DNA of 64,000 nucleotides, taken from the NCBI RefSeq assembly GCF_900176115.1, contig NZ_FWWR01000009.1:1116001-1180000 (forward strand), given 5' to 3'. The notes beneath the pieces were generated by a model. It searched no databases. It was not told the origin of the DNA and worked only from the letters and a program-made list of their open reading frames with translations. Below are positions 34,918 through 44,751 of the stretch, in pieces; within the stretch, counting starts at the first letter, position 1; every line of letters starts with the position of its first letter. Made by a program: the position numbers and the translations under genes. This stretch comes from Peptoniphilus asaccharolyticus DSM 20463 (GTDB lineage Bacteria; Bacillota; Clostridia; Tissierellales; Peptoniphilaceae).

Positions 34918-34923
34918 ATTTAA

Positions 34924-34962
34924 AAAGCAGAGGTAACTTAGAAAGTCTAAGCTACCTCCACT
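34924..34962 (-). terminator. Terminator of sigma/anti-sigma operon
   Basis: AAAAG-GAGGTA-CTTAGA pairs with TCTAAG-TACCTC-CTTTT through small internal bulges and a three-base loop; it lies directly after the DUF4179 stop codon on the minus strand. Confidence 0.8.
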
Positions 34963-34963
34963 T

Positions 34964-35992
34964 TTATTTATTCAATTCTATTGGCATTTCAAAAACAATT
35001 TTCTTTGGTAATTTTTCAAATGCTGCTCTGTTCTTCAATTCATATCTCTCTATCTCTCCTTTTTCGTTATAACCAATTTCATCTGAACTATTCAATTCAA
35101 ATTTCAGTACATAATTTTTATTTAAGTCTATATTTTTACCGCTCTTGAATTCTGAATGCATGATTTTTTCGTCACCCATTAAACCCTTTGATTCAATTTC
35201 AATTTCATTTCCCATTTCATCTATTAAAAATGTATTAGAAATATTGTGTATAGTAGCTGGCAAATCTAAATTATTCCACCATGATAATTTAAAATTAGGT
35301 CCCACATCATCTATGTCAACTCTATCTATATTTACAACCACTCCGTCAATCTCTTGTCTTTGGTTTAATATATATGTGTCGGCTTTTAGATTTTCAACTT
35401 CTGCTACAAAATTCCATTTCCCACTTATTTCTTCTCCAGTTTTATAGTTTGCTATTTTTCGAACTTTAAATTTAATTTTTAATGGGTCAACTTTCTTTAG
35501 AAAATCTATATTTGATTTTGTTTCTGAAATATAAGTGTTGTTGCCCATATATTTTACAGCTTCTGAACCAGTGCTACCTTTTTCCACAGTATTTTTAAAA
35601 CTCAAATCTGATTGTAAATATACTTCTTCGCCCAAATATTTATCTGTCTTTATAATCGTAGTTAAACTCACTTCATTATTTGAATACACCACGTCAACAA
35701 GTCTTATGCTAACTCCGTTTGAATATACTTCTTCATCTACTTTCTTACTTGCATTTTGATATCCTTCGTCTCCGAATAAACTAAATATATTACTGTAGAC
35801 AGGTAAGTCTTTGGTATATTTCGGAAATGCCATTCCAAGTGTGAATATAAACGCCAAGGACGCCGCCACGTATGAATATCTAAAGCTCCTAAATTTCTTT
35901 TTATTTTCTCTGTATAGTTTTTCTTTTAAATCTTCCAATTCTCTTTCCGGCACTTTTATATTATCTAAATTCTTTAAATCCATATCTCTCAC
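34964..35992 (-). CDS. DUF4179 anti-sigma factor
   Basis: A 342-residue single-pass membrane protein: cytoplasmic part 1-37 rich in charged residues, one helix at about 39-58 (YSYVAASLAFIFTLGMAF), then a large outer domain with DUF4179 features (GVSIRLVDVVYSNNEVSLTTII near 95-115, and an all-beta C-terminal half). Such proteins hold a paired ECF sigma factor at the membrane and release it upon an envelope signal. It overlaps the sigma gene by four bases. M4 is a possible alternative start. Confidence 0.87.
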   Translation of the reverse strand: MRDMDLKNLDNIKVPERELEDLKEKLYRENKKKFRSFRYSYVAASLAFIFTLGMAFPKYTKDLPVYSNIFSLFGDEGYQNASKKVDEEVYSNGVSIRLVDVVYSNNEVSLTTIIKTDKYLGEEVYLQSDLSFKNTVEKGSTGSEAVKYMGNNTYISETKSNIDFLKKVDPLKIKFKVRKIANYKTGEEISGKWNFVAEVENLKADTYILNQRQEIDGVVVNIDRVDIDDVGPNFKLSWWNNLDLPATIHNISNTFLIDEMGNEIEIESKGLMGDEKIMHSEFKSGKNIDLNKNYVLKFELNSSDEIGYNEKGEIERYELKNRAAFEKLPKKIVFEMPIELNK

Positions 35993-36456
35993 TCCATTGA
36001 AAATCTAAGTTTTTTTAAAATTCTGTGAACTCTGCTCTTAACTGTTCCCTCTTTAATTCCCATCTCTTCAGCTATCTCAACATTTGAATAGCCTTTGAAG
36101 TATTTTAAAAATATTAATTCTCTCTGTTGCTGGTCTAAATCTTTAATCGCATTTAAGAGATCTATGGTCTGTTCATAATCAGATTCTATTTCTTCGCTAG
36201 ATATCTCTTCATTTATTTGAACTGTATTTCTATTCTTGTTCAAATAATCTATGCACGTATTTATCAAAATTCGTATAATCCATGTGTCGAAGTATTCTAT
36301 ATTTTTTAATCTGTGGTAACTTTTCAATCCTTTTAAAAGTGTTTCTTGAACACAATCCATAGAATCATCTCTATTTCTAAGATAAGTAAATGCAATTTTA
36401 TAAAGTTTATATTCTCGGTTTTCCATTAAACTTTCAAAATCTTCATTTCTTTTCAT
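35989..36456 (-). CDS. ECF-type RNA polymerase sigma factor
   Basis: A 155-residue sigma-70 family factor: region 2 (KLYKIAFTYLRNRDDSMDCVQETLLKGL with WI-I/LINTCIDYL) and region 4 (LLNAIKDLDQQQRELIFLKYF, then SNVEIAEEMGIKEGTVKSRVHRILKKL). No region 3 is present, as expected for the ECF class (SigV/SigW-like). GGAGGGAG precedes ATG. The following gene is its anti-sigma factor; the pair is divergent from the DUF1275 gene. Confidence 0.93.
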   Translation of the reverse strand: MKRNEDFESLMENREYKLYKIAFTYLRNRDDSMDCVQETLLKGLKSYHRLKNIEYFDTWIIRILINTCIDYLNKNRNTVQINEEISSEEIESDYEQTIDLLNAIKDLDQQQRELIFLKYFKGYSNVEIAEEMGIKEGTVKSRVHRILKKLRFSME

Positions 36457-36574
36457 TTCTCCCTCCTTGTTTACTTATTAGACTGTGCTCTAATTTAAAT
36501 CGTTCCATTTTATTTAAAATAATTTTATATCTTATGTTATACTTCTATTATAAATTAATTTTAGAAGTGGTGTT

Positions 36575-37252
36575 ATGGATAAAAAAATACAAATGTCAGA
36601 AACAGTTTTATTAGGAGTTCTTCTTGCTATTTCAGGCGGATTTATGGATGCATATTCTTATATCTTTAGGGACCATGTATTTGCAAATGCTCAGACTGGA
36701 AATATTATTCTTTTTGGAATTCATCTGTCAGAGGGAAATATTCATGAAGCTATAAAATATTTTTGGCCTGTAATTGCTTTTGCTGCGGGTATAATATTGG
36801 CTGATTTCTTTAAATACTTTGAGCATAGATACAAACTCCATTGGAGACAACTTTCTGTGCTTGTAGAAATTTTTATTTTTTCTATCGTGGCTTTTATTCC
36901 AACTGATTACAATCTGTTGGCAAACAGTTTAATATCTCTTTCTTGTGGAATACAAGTTGAAAGTTTTAGAAAAATATATTCTCACTCTATTGCCACAACC
37001 ATGTGCATTGGCAATTTAAGAAGTGGTACAGAAAATTTATACAATTTCTTAATGAATAAAGACGAAGTGAGTTTGAGAAAAACTCGCCTATACTTTGGAA
37101 TCATACTTTGCTTTGTGATTGGTGCTATTCTTGGCAATATATTTATCGAACTATTTGCTGCCAAAACTATTTTGATGAGCTCTATAATACTTAGCATTGT
37201 ATTTCTACTTATGTTTGTCGATATTGAGCCTGAAAATAAATTTTTTAAATAG
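36575..37252 (+). CDS. YoaK-like DUF1275 membrane protein
   Basis: A 225-residue protein with six hydrophobic segments. GGFMDAYSYIFRDHVFANAQTGNIILFGIHL is the DUF1275 signature, and FWPVIAFAAGIILADF and the CGIQVESFRKIYSHSIATTMCIGNLRSGTENL region also match. The family is uncharacterised and possibly transports a small molecule. It is a single gene closed by a strong terminator. Confidence 0.9.
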   Translation: MDKKIQMSETVLLGVLLAISGGFMDAYSYIFRDHVFANAQTGNIILFGIHLSEGNIHEAIKYFWPVIAFAAGIILADFFKYFEHRYKLHWRQLSVLVEIFIFSIVAFIPTDYNLLANSLISLSCGIQVESFRKIYSHSIATTMCIGNLRSGTENLYNFLMNKDEVSLRKTRLYFGIILCFVIGAILGNIFIELFAAKTILMSSIILSIVFLLMFVDIEPENKFFK

Positions 37253-37254
37253 TA

Positions 37255-37298
37255 AAAACCCTTTTTACTCAAATTACTAAGTAAAAAGGGTTTTTTTT
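37255..37298 (+). terminator. Terminator after DUF1275 gene
   Basis: AAAACCCTTTTTACT and AGTAAAAAGGGTTTT form a 15-pair stem with a ten-base loop and a T run. Confidence 0.9.
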
Positions 37299-37321
37299 GA
37301 ACACTTATTTTAAACTACGTA

Positions 37322-37384
37322 TTAATTTTTGATTATACTTTTTTCAAGATTATATAATACTTGCGCCACTTGAGCTCTTTCAGG
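37322..37384 (-). pseudogene. Relic of an SLH (S-layer homology) domain C-terminus
   Basis: On the minus strand an open stretch encodes PERAQVAQVLYNLEKSIIKN then TAA. RAQVAQVLYNLEK is the hallmark end of an S-layer homology repeat. It is preceded in frame by TGA at 37387-37385, and no further SLH sequence is found, so this is the last 20 codons of a lost surface-protein gene just downstream of the secreted protein at 37402. Confidence 0.5.
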
Positions 37385-37401
37385 TCATCTTTTAAGGTAG
37401 A

Positions 37402-38058
37402 TTATTTACTTATTGTTTCTTGAAGAGGTGTCATTTCAGGAAATAACTTGTCGTATATTTTTTGATTCTTTTCTGTTGCTTGTTCTACTATTTTATATAG
37501 CTTGTCTAATTCTGCATTTATTTCTTTTGTTTCTTCATCTGCTTTATCTGCTAATTTTTCCATTTCTTTATCTAATTCTTTTAGCTTTTGTTCATCTGCT
37601 TTCAGTATCGCTTTTTCTTCTGCTGTCAATGTTTTTGATTTTTCTATATCTGACATTATATCGTCTGTTAGATCTTCTTCTTTCATTTCTTCATAGAATT
37701 TTTCCCATATTTTTTCATTTGCATTGAACAACTCGTCGTATCTTTCATAGATATCACCCATAATTTTTTCGTTTATATCATTTGATTTTGTTTCTAAGTC
37801 TTCTATTTTTTTCCATGTTGGTTCTAATTCTTTTTCTGTTTTAATTAGTTGTTCTTTCTCTGCTTCTGTAATGTTCTTTGATTTCTTTATATAGTCTATG
37901 AAGCTTTCTTCTTGTTTTTCAATGTCTAATATATAAGCACATTCATTTGCTTTTTTTGTCTCCATCTTCATTTCTGATGCATTTACCGGCATCATGTTTG
38001 TCATCATTGTTCCGCCTAATACTATTCCTGTTAATAATAATTTACCTAATTTTTTCAT
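37402..38058 (-). CDS. Secreted coiled-coil protein of unknown function
   Basis: A 218-residue protein with a Sec signal peptide (hydrophobic 5-22, likely cleaved after VNA at 27). The mature part is almost wholly helical and charged (Glu, Lys, Asp) with heptad-like runs such as EKAILKADEQKLKELDKEMEKL, and two repeats of a KSKNITEAEKEQLIKTEKE / KSKTLTAEEKAILKADEQK motif (about 59-77 and 129-147). It contains no cysteine in an active-site pattern and no wall anchor of its own. Secreted helical bundles of this type are common in Clostridia and lack known roles. Confidence 0.8.
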   Translation of the reverse strand: MKKLGKLLLTGIVLGGTMMTNMMPVNASEMKMETKKANECAYILDIEKQEESFIDYIKKSKNITEAEKEQLIKTEKELEPTWKKIEDLETKSNDINEKIMGDIYERYDELFNANEKIWEKFYEEMKEEDLTDDIMSDIEKSKTLTAEEKAILKADEQKLKELDKEMEKLADKADEETKEINAELDKLYKIVEQATEKNQKIYDKLFPEMTPLQETISK

Positions 38059-38220
38059 TGTAGTTCACTCCTTGTTCTCTTTTCTTATTTTTATTTTTGA
38101 TAGTTTGTTTTTCTATCTGTCATTATTCTAAAAAATTTACCTAGGAGAAATCCCCTCAACTTTGAATGAATTACATGTTTATTTGTGGCAAAACTATGGC
38201 AAAATTTTACTTTTAAATTA

Positions 38221-38262
38221 AAAAAGCATTTGTCTTACCTATTGGTATTTCAAACGCTTTTT
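38221..38262 (-). terminator. Terminator of the gyrase/sigma-module transcript
   Basis: AAAAAGCGTTTG and CAAATGCTTTTT pair (one mismatch or wobble) across an 18-base loop, with a T run on the minus strand, right after the gene ending at 38266. Confidence 0.8.
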
Positions 38263-38265
38263 GTT

Positions 38266-38907
38266 TTATTTTAAAATGTGTATAGAAACTTCTTCTATAA
38301 GTCCTTCGTCATGAATCTTTTGTATTTCATAAATATATTTTCCATCATCTAACATCTTTCCTATTTCTAAGTCTTCGCCTTTTTCTTCAATCAGTTTTGA
38401 TATTAAACCGCCTAAAGTTTCAGCTCCTCTTGAGTCTATATCATAGTTATAGACTTCATTAATCTTAGTTACAGGCGATGATGCAGAAAATACTTTATGG
38501 TTTCCAAGAGATATTAATTCTGAACCCGTATGATTTTGTATTAAATACTTTCTAATTATGAATAGTACTGCAAGTGATATTACCCCAATTAATATATCTT
38601 GTAGAGTTTCTGTATATATCAACATCTTTCTAGCGATAACAAGAGTTACAAGATGCACTATTGTAGTGTCATTATGCGCCACCATCAATAGTACAAACTC
38701 CATGGCTATTACCAATAAAAATACATGTGATAGAAATTTTTTAAATAATTCTATACTTTCTACAGCTCCACTACCTAGGATATTTATATAGTATTTAAAA
38801 ATATCTGGCACTGATATAAGTATACCTATCATAAGTAATATTGAAATTACTATTTCAAATAAAAAGACGATTTTGTTGAGTTTGAGTAAAACTTTTCTTC
38901 TGTTCAT
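38266..38907 (-). CDS. PsiE-like membrane protein with CorC-like C-terminal domain
   Basis: A 213-residue protein with four hydrophobic segments at about 12-33, 58-77, 82-93 and 102-119, resembling PsiE-like phosphate-starvation membrane proteins, followed by a soluble part (140-213). RGAETLGGLISKLIEEKGEDLEIGKMLDDGKYIYEI looks like the transporter-associated CorC/HlyC domain of ion exporters. It starts 12 bases after the sigma factor gene, so it may be transcribed with, or controlled by, that factor. Assignment is by pattern only. Confidence 0.6.
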   Translation of the reverse strand: MNRRKVLLKLNKIVFLFEIVISILLMIGILISVPDIFKYYINILGSGAVESIELFKKFLSHVFLLVIAMEFVLLMVAHNDTTIVHLVTLVIARKMLIYTETLQDILIGVISLAVLFIIRKYLIQNHTGSELISLGNHKVFSASSPVTKINEVYNYDIDSRGAETLGGLISKLIEEKGEDLEIGKMLDDGKYIYEIQKIHDEGLIEEVSIHILK

Positions 38908-38919
38908 TTTATTCTCCTC

Positions 38920-39714
38920 TTAAACTTGCATTGTTTTCTTTAGTTCCGCCTTCATTTTTTTCAATACTTTTTTCTCTATTCTAGATACTGTCATCTGGGA
39001 AATATCTAATTTTTTAGCTATAGCAACTTGTGTTTTTTTGTTCATATATCTGTCGATTAGTATAGTTCTTTCAACTTCATTTAAATCGACCATTGCTTTT
39101 TCCAACAAGTCATTTATTTCAATTTTGTCGAAATATTTTTCATCTTCTCCAATTAAATCTGATAGATTTACTTCCTTGTCATCTCCATTTGAATCATAAA
39201 CTACGTCTAATGATTGTGGTGAGTATACTTTTGAGGCTTCTATAGATTCTAATATTTCTTCTGGAGTTGAATTTAAATATTCTGCTATATCTTCGACTGT
39301 AGGTACTCTTTGATATTCTTGAGCTAATGTGTTCTTAGCAAGATTAATTTTCTTGGATAGCTCTTGAATTCTTCTAGGGACTCTTATTGTCCAGCCTTTA
39401 TCTCTAAAATATTTTTTTATTTCTCCTATTATTGTAGGAGTTGCAAAAGAAGAAAATTCATAACCTCTACTCAAATCATATCTGTCTATGGCATAGATTA
39501 ATCCTATAGATGCTACTTGATATATATCATCATAGTCTATACCTCTTCCAGCATATTTTTTAGAAAGAATTTCTGCTATATAAAGGTGTTCTTCTATCAA
39601 GATATCTCTTAGCTCAGGATCTTGATTTTCTTTATAGATTTTGAAAAGTTCTCTTCTCTCTTCTTTTGTAAGTTTTCTGTTTAATTTATAATATTCTTCT
39701 CTATTCATTTTCAA
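38920..39714 (-). CDS. SigB/SigF-family RNA polymerase sigma factor
   Basis: A 264-residue group 3 sigma factor with regions 2 (IDYDDIYQVASIGLIYAIDRYD, FSSFATPTIIGEIKKYFRDKGW), 3 (VPRRIQELSKKI, TVEDIAEYLNSTPEEI) and 4 (LNEVERTILIDRYMNKKTQVAIAKKLDISQMTVSRIEKKVLKKMK). The arrangement with STAS and RsbW-like genes just upstream is that of SigB and SigF operons, which run stress or spore programmes by partner switching. No sporulation genes are seen nearby, so a general-stress role is more likely. It overlaps the RsbW-like gene by four bases. Confidence 0.93.
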   Translation of the reverse strand: MKMNREEYYKLNRKLTKEERRELFKIYKENQDPELRDILIEEHLYIAEILSKKYAGRGIDYDDIYQVASIGLIYAIDRYDLSRGYEFSSFATPTIIGEIKKYFRDKGWTIRVPRRIQELSKKINLAKNTLAQEYQRVPTVEDIAEYLNSTPEEILESIEASKVYSPQSLDVVYDSNGDDKEVNLSDLIGEDEKYFDKIEINDLLEKAMVDLNEVERTILIDRYMNKKTQVAIAKKLDISQMTVSRIEKKVLKKMKAELKKTMQV

Positions 39715-40064
39715 ACCAAATCTATAATAAGTTGTAGTTTATCTTCTTCGATTCTACTTTCATCAACTAAACAATTTATTATTGTCTTAGCTAGTTCTGT
39801 TTCTTCACTTGTTTCGTCAGTTACATTTGGACAGAATCCTGAGATTTGTATTTCTACTTTTTCTTCTGAAATTCTATATTCTAAATCAATATCTAGTGAA
39901 CATTGATGTTTCATAACTATATTAAGACTTTCATTTACAGCTGCTTTAACATCTTCAATCTTATCAAAGTCTAATTGATAACTCATCAATAACCCAGATG
40001 TGAAAAGTCTTACAGAACTAAAAAATTGTGGTTCCTTAGGAATATTTAACTTTATAACTTTCAT
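39711..40064 (-). CDS. RsbW/SpoIIAB-like anti-sigma protein with degenerate ATP site
   Basis: A 117-residue protein in the position of RsbW. The N-box region IEDVKAAVNESLNIVMKHQ aligns with the RsbW/SpoIIAB helix, but the metal-binding Asn is replaced by Ile49. The G1 box (DxGxG) is missing, with QISGFCPNVTDETS in its place, and no G2 box is seen. It is also shorter than RsbW (160) or SpoIIAB (146). It could still bind sigma and the STAS partner, but ATP-dependent phosphorylation of the STAS serine is doubtful. Confidence 0.75.
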   Translation of the reverse strand: MKVIKLNIPKEPQFFSSVRLFTSGLLMSYQLDFDKIEDVKAAVNESLNIVMKHQCSLDIDLEYRISEEKVEIQISGFCPNVTDETSEETELAKTIINCLVDESRIEEDKLQLIIDLV

Positions 40065-40373
40065 TTATTCACCCATATTAAAAACTGTATCAAGTTTTGT
40101 TATTGTAAACAACTTCTTGATTGATGGTTTTACTTCTTCAACTTTGATTCCAAATCCGTCTTCTTTTACTTGATTAAGAATATATATTAAAGCTCCTAAT
40201 CCAGTTGAATCAATATATTCAAGTTTTGAACCGTCTATTACTATATTGGACTTATCTTCTAAATATTTTTTTATTACTTCTTCTTTAAATTCAGAAGTAG
40301 TTGTTATATCCAACTCTCCAACTGGTATTACTTTTAAATCTTCTTGTTTTTCAAATTCTATATTAAAAGCCAT
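40065..40373 (-). CDS. STAS-domain anti-anti-sigma factor (RsbV/SpoIIAA-like)
   Basis: A 102-residue STAS domain: VIPVGELDITTTSEFKEEV, IVIDGSKLEYIDSTGLGALIYI with the conserved Ser of DSTGLG that is phosphorylated in RsbV and SpoIIAA, then KKLFTITKLDTVF. It would release the sigma factor from its inhibitor. It begins three bases after gyrA and is followed at once by the RsbW-like gene. Confidence 0.92.
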   Translation of the reverse strand: MAFNIEFEKQEDLKVIPVGELDITTTSEFKEEVIKKYLEDKSNIVIDGSKLEYIDSTGLGALIYILNQVKEDGFGIKVEEVKPSIKKLFTITKLDTVFNMGE

Positions 40374-40376
40374 ATT

Positions 40377-42794
40377 TTAATCTCCTATATATTTAGCAAC
40401 TGCCACTACATCTGAATCTGTAATATTCATCAATTTAACTCCTGATGTAGATCTGCCCATAACAGAAATGCCGTCTATTTGAATTCTAATAATTATTCCG
40501 TTTGAAGTAATCATCATAATATCATCATTACTTTCCATTATTTTAGCAGATACAAGCTTTCCTGTCTTGCTTTTTACTTTATAAGTTATTATACCTTTTC
40601 CCGCTCTATTTTGTACCTTATATTCTGACATTGGAGTAAGTTTTCCATATCCTTTTTCAGATATTACAAGCATAAGTTTATCATCACTTGCAATTTCCAT
40701 GCTGACAACTTCATCATCATCATTTAGTGAGATTCCCTTTACTCCCATAGCAGTTCTAGCCATTTTTCTTATGTCTGTTTCTTTAAATCTTATACTCATA
40801 CCATCTTTGGTAACAAGCATAATGTCTTCTTCGCCTGTAGTGATTCTTGTTGAAACTATAGAGTCTCCATCTTTTAAAGTTATTGCAATCAATCCTGATT
40901 TTCTGATATTTTGGAATTCTTCAAATGATGTTCTCTTAACTATACCGCTCTTAGTAGCCATTACTATATTTAAGTTTGAATCAAAATCTTTAACGTGGAT
41001 TATTGACTCAACTGACTCGTCTTGCTCTAAGTTAAGTAGGTTTCTTATTTGAGTTCCCTTAGATTGTCTTGAGCTCTCTGGTATTTCATAAGCTTTTAAT
41101 CTGTATACTCTTCCTCTTGTAGTGAAGAACAGTATAGACTCGTGGCTTGATGTTATAAATAAATCACTTACAAAGTCTCCATCTTTTGGAGTTGTAGCTG
41201 AAATTCCTCTTCCGCCTCTCTTTTGAGGTTTGTAAGTTCCTTCAGGCATTCTCTTTATATATCCACTTTGAGTTAGTGTGATTATAACATCTTCTTCTTT
41301 TATGATATCTTCAATTTCAATATCACCTTCAGAATTTTTTATAACTGTACGTCTAAGGTCTGAGTGCTTATCTCTTATTTCGATAAGCTCTTCTTTTATT
41401 ACACCCATAAGTACATCATGGTTTTCAAGCACCTTTGTAAGCCATTCTATGGTCTCTAATAGCTGTTTGTACTCCTCATCCAACTTATCTCTTTCAAGAC
41501 CTGTTAAACGTCTTATTCTCATGTCTAATATAGCTTGAGATTGTGCATCTGAAAGTCCGAACTCTTCTAAGAATTTATCTTTAGCTTCTTGGTCATTGTT
41601 AGAGCCTCTTACTATTTGAATAATTCTTTCGATATTGTCTAATGCTATCTTTAATCCTTCAACTATATGTGCTCTTGCCTTTGCCTTGTTTAAATCAAAT
41701 TCAGATCTTCTTGAAACCACTTCTATTTGGTGATCTACATAGTGAGTTATCAATTCTTTTAGATTTAAAACTTTAGGCACTCCACCTACAAGCGCAAGGT
41801 TTATAATACCAAATGTAGTTTGCATTTGAGTGTTTTTATACAATTTATTAAGTACTACATTAGGGTTTGCATCTCTTCTAAGGTCTATTACAATTCTAAT
41901 TCCCTTACGAGAAGATTCATCTCTAATTGCAGTGATACCGTCTATAATCTTTTCTTTGGCAAGTTGAGCTATTTTCATTATCAAGTTTGATTTGTTTACT
42001 TGGTAAGGAATTTCTGTAACTACAATTCTAGTCTTATTCTTTACTTCTTCAAACTCAGCAACGGCCCTTACTTGAATTTTTCCTCTTCCTGTTTGATAAG
42101 CTCTCTTTATTCCATCACGGCCCATAATTTGAGCTCCTGTTGGAAAATCAGGTCCCTTTATAGTCTTCATAAGCTCATCAATAGTTATATCGTTATTGTC
42201 TATATATTCTACAACACCGTTTATTACTTCTGCTAAGTTATGAGGTGGCATATTAGTAGCCATACCTACAGCTATACCGTTTGAACCATTTACAAGAAGA
42301 TTTGGAAATCTTGATGGAAGAACCACTGGTTCCATTTCTTCTTCATCGAAGTTTGGAGCAAAATCAACTGTTTCTTTATTTATGTCCCTTAGCATTTCAA
42401 GAGCAAGCTTTGACATTCTAACTTCGGTATAACGCATAGCCGCAGCGCCGTAACCGTCTATATTACCAAAGTTACCTTGACCATCTACTAATGGATATCT
42501 CGTACTAAAAGTTTGAGCAAGTCTTACTGTTGCATCATATATGGAGCTGTCACCATGAGGGTGAAACTTACCCATTACATCTCCGACAAGTCTTGCAGAT
42601 TTTTTAAATTGTCCTGTTGGAACAAGTCCCAACACCTGCATTCCATGTATAATTCTTCTGTGAACAGGCTTTAATCCGTCTCTTACATCTGGTAAAGCTC
42701 TTGCCACTATTACACTCATGGAATAGTCGAGATATGATTTTCTCATCTTCTCATTTAAATCTACTTCAACAATTCCATTTTTTGTTTCTGTCAT
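40377..42794 (-). CDS. gyrA: DNA gyrase subunit A
   Basis: An 805-residue type IIA topoisomerase subunit. It has the winged-helix breakage domain with the catalytic Tyr in [11 protein letters not shown], the tower and coiled-coil domain, and a C-terminal beta-pinwheel with a GyrA-box-type QKRGGRGI stretch. With GyrB it introduces negative supercoils. The quinolone-determining segment reads [12 protein letters not shown], with Ser and Asp at the two usual resistance positions, so a susceptible allele is expected. It follows gyrB by 12 bases. Confidence 0.98.
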   Translation of the reverse strand: MTETKNGIVEVDLNEKMRKSYLDYSMSVIVARALPDVRDGLKPVHRRIIHGMQVLGLVPTGQFKKSARLVGDVMGKFHPHGDSSIYDATVRLAQTFSTRYPLVDGQGNFGNIDGYGAAAMRYTEVRMSKLALEMLRDINKETVDFAPNFDEEEMEPVVLPSRFPNLLVNGSNGIAVGMATNMPPHNLAEVINGVVEYIDNNDITIDELMKTIKGPDFPTGAQIMGRDGIKRAYQTGRGKIQVRAVAEFEEVKNKTRIVVTEIPYQVNKSNLIMKIAQLAKEKIIDGITAIRDESSRKGIRIVIDLRRDANPNVVLNKLYKNTQMQTTFGIINLALVGGVPKVLNLKELITHYVDHQIEVVSRRSEFDLNKAKARAHIVEGLKIALDNIERIIQIVRGSNNDQEAKDKFLEEFGLSDAQSQAILDMRIRRLTGLERDKLDEEYKQLLETIEWLTKVLENHDVLMGVIKEELIEIRDKHSDLRRTVIKNSEGDIEIEDIIKEEDVIITLTQSGYIKRMPEGTYKPQKRGGRGISATTPKDGDFVSDLFITSSHESILFFTTRGRVYRLKAYEIPESSRQSKGTQIRNLLNLEQDESVESIIHVKDFDSNLNIVMATKSGIVKRTSFEEFQNIRKSGLIAITLKDGDSIVSTRITTGEEDIMLVTKDGMSIRFKETDIRKMARTAMGVKGISLNDDDEVVSMEIASDDKLMLVISEKGYGKLTPMSEYKVQNRAGKGIITYKVKSKTGKLVSAKIMESNDDIMMITSNGIIIRIQIDGISVMGRSTSGVKLMNITDSDVVAVAKYIGD

Positions 42795-42806
42795 ATATAT
42801 CTCCTA

Positions 42807-44729
42807 TTATGCATCTATATTTTCTGCAAAAAGTGCATTTTCTTCTATAAATTCACGTCTTGGCTCTACATCAGAACCCATAAGTATTGAGAATGTTTCG
42901 TCTGCTTCAACCGCATCTTCAATCTCTACTTTTAAAAGTATTCTTCTTTCAGGATCCATTGTTGTAGCCCATAGGTCTTCAGGATTCATTTCACCAAGAC
43001 CCTTGTATCTTTTAATATCAAATTTCTTGTTTCTTCCAAGTTCATCCAATGATTTTTTAAGCTCTGCTTCGTCATATACATATTTCAAAGCTTTTGAACC
43101 TTTTAAAATTCCAAATAGAGGAGGTTGTGCTACATACACATGTCCTTCTTCTATTAATGGTCTCATATATCTAAAGAAGAAAGTTAGTAGCAGTGTCATG
43201 ATGTGTGCACCGTCTACATCGGCATCGGTCATGATTACAATTTTATTGTATCTTAGATTTTCTATGTTGAAATCTTGTCCTATTCCGGTACCAAAAGCTG
43301 TTATCATAGCTTTAATTTCATCTGAAGCAAGCATCTTATCAAGTCTTGCCTTTTCAACATTCATTATTTTTCCACGTAGAGGTAGTATTGCTTGGAACAC
43401 TGAATCTCTTGCATCTACTGCAGAACCTCCCGCAGAATTACCTTCGACTAAGAATATTTCTGTGACATCATTATCTGAAAGTTGACAGTCTGAAAGTTTA
43501 CCAGGAAGTGGCATAGCATCTAACATATTTTTCTTTCTTGAAAGATCTCTAGCCCTTCTTGCAGCTTCTCTTGCTCTTCTCGCTGAAAGTGCTTTATCTA
43601 AAATTAACTTTCCTACTTTAGGATTTTCTTCTAAGAAATCTGTCAGTGCATCAGAAACTACTGAATCTACAATTCCTCTTGTCTCTGAATTTCCAAGTTT
43701 AGCTTTAGTTTGTCCTTCAAATTGAGGATTAGGAAGCTTAACGCTTATTACAGCACTCAAACCTTCTCTTACATCGTCCCCAGATAGATTTTCTTCTTTT
43801 TCTTTAATTATGTTGTACTTTCTTCCGTATTCATTGATAGTTCTTGTAAGAGCTGATCTGAAACCACTTAAATGGCTTCCTCCCTCTTCTGTGTTTATAT
43901 TATTTGCAAAACTTATCACATTTTCAGAATATGCATCGGTGTATTGTATTGCTATTTCAACCAATGTCTTATCTTTTTCTTGGTCTATATATACTATTTC
44001 CTTATGAATAGGAGTTTTCTTTCTGTTTATATATTCAACAAAAGATTTTATACCACCTTCATAGTAGTAAACTTCTTCTCTTGTTTTTTCTTCTCTGAAA
44101 TCTTTGAAATTTATTCTGACACCTTTGTTTAGGAATGCCATTTCTCTAAATCTCTTAGACAAAATATCCCATTCAAAAATTAAAGTATCAAATATTTCCG
44201 GGTCAGGACTAAAAGTTATCTTAGTTCCAGTTTCATTTTCCGGTACTTCTCCAACAATTTTTAATTCAGAAGTTGGTATACCTCTTGAAAAAGTTTGTTG
44301 GTGTATTTTGCCTTCTCTCTTTATTGTAGCTGTAAGGTTAGTTGATAGAGCATTTACTACACTCACCCCTACACCATGTAGACCTCCTGATACCTTGTAG
44401 GCATCATTTGAGAACTTACCACCTGCGTGTAGTATTGTAAGTACAGTTTCAACAGTACTCTTCTTTGTTTGAGGGTGAATGTCTGTAGGTATACCTCTTC
44501 CATCGTCGCTTACAGAAACACTTCCATCTTCTTCAATCTCTATAGTTATTTCACTACATCTTCCAGCAAGTGCCTCATCTATTGAGTTGTCTACAATTTC
44601 ATATACTAAATGATGAAGTCCCTTAGACCCCGTTGAGCCTATGTACATACCAGGTCTTTTTCTTACCGGTTCAAGACCAGTAAGAACCTGTATATTTTCA
44701 GCTCCATAATGCTGATTATTTTTTTCCAT
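42807..44729 (-). CDS. gyrB: DNA gyrase subunit B
   Basis: A 640-residue GHKL ATPase and TOPRIM subunit: [11 protein letters not shown] (ATP/Mg site), [22 protein letters not shown], the TOPRIM metal site EGNSAGGSA and DADVDGAH, and the [12 protein letters not shown] region. Length equals the Gram-positive GyrB (about 640), without the Gram-negative insert. It lies between recF and gyrA, in the standard Firmicute origin order. Confidence 0.98.
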   Translation of the reverse strand: MEKNNQHYGAENIQVLTGLEPVRKRPGMYIGSTGSKGLHHLVYEIVDNSIDEALAGRCSEITIEIEEDGSVSVSDDGRGIPTDIHPQTKKSTVETVLTILHAGGKFSNDAYKVSGGLHGVGVSVVNALSTNLTATIKREGKIHQQTFSRGIPTSELKIVGEVPENETGTKITFSPDPEIFDTLIFEWDILSKRFREMAFLNKGVRINFKDFREEKTREEVYYYEGGIKSFVEYINRKKTPIHKEIVYIDQEKDKTLVEIAIQYTDAYSENVISFANNINTEEGGSHLSGFRSALTRTINEYGRKYNIIKEKEENLSGDDVREGLSAVISVKLPNPQFEGQTKAKLGNSETRGIVDSVVSDALTDFLEENPKVGKLILDKALSARRAREAARRARDLSRKKNMLDAMPLPGKLSDCQLSDNDVTEIFLVEGNSAGGSAVDARDSVFQAILPLRGKIMNVEKARLDKMLASDEIKAMITAFGTGIGQDFNIENLRYNKIVIMTDADVDGAHIMTLLLTFFFRYMRPLIEEGHVYVAQPPLFGILKGSKALKYVYDEAELKKSLDELGRNKKFDIKRYKGLGEMNPEDLWATTMDPERRILLKVEIEDAVEADETFSILMGSDVEPRREFIEENALFAENIDA

Positions 44730-44751
44730 TTAATTCTCCTGTCCGTAACAG

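Noticed and set aside
34836-35072. 78-codon + frame overlapping the DUF4179 gene end
   Set aside because: It runs through the IS end and the terminator hairpin and antisense to a clear gene; composition is not protein-like.
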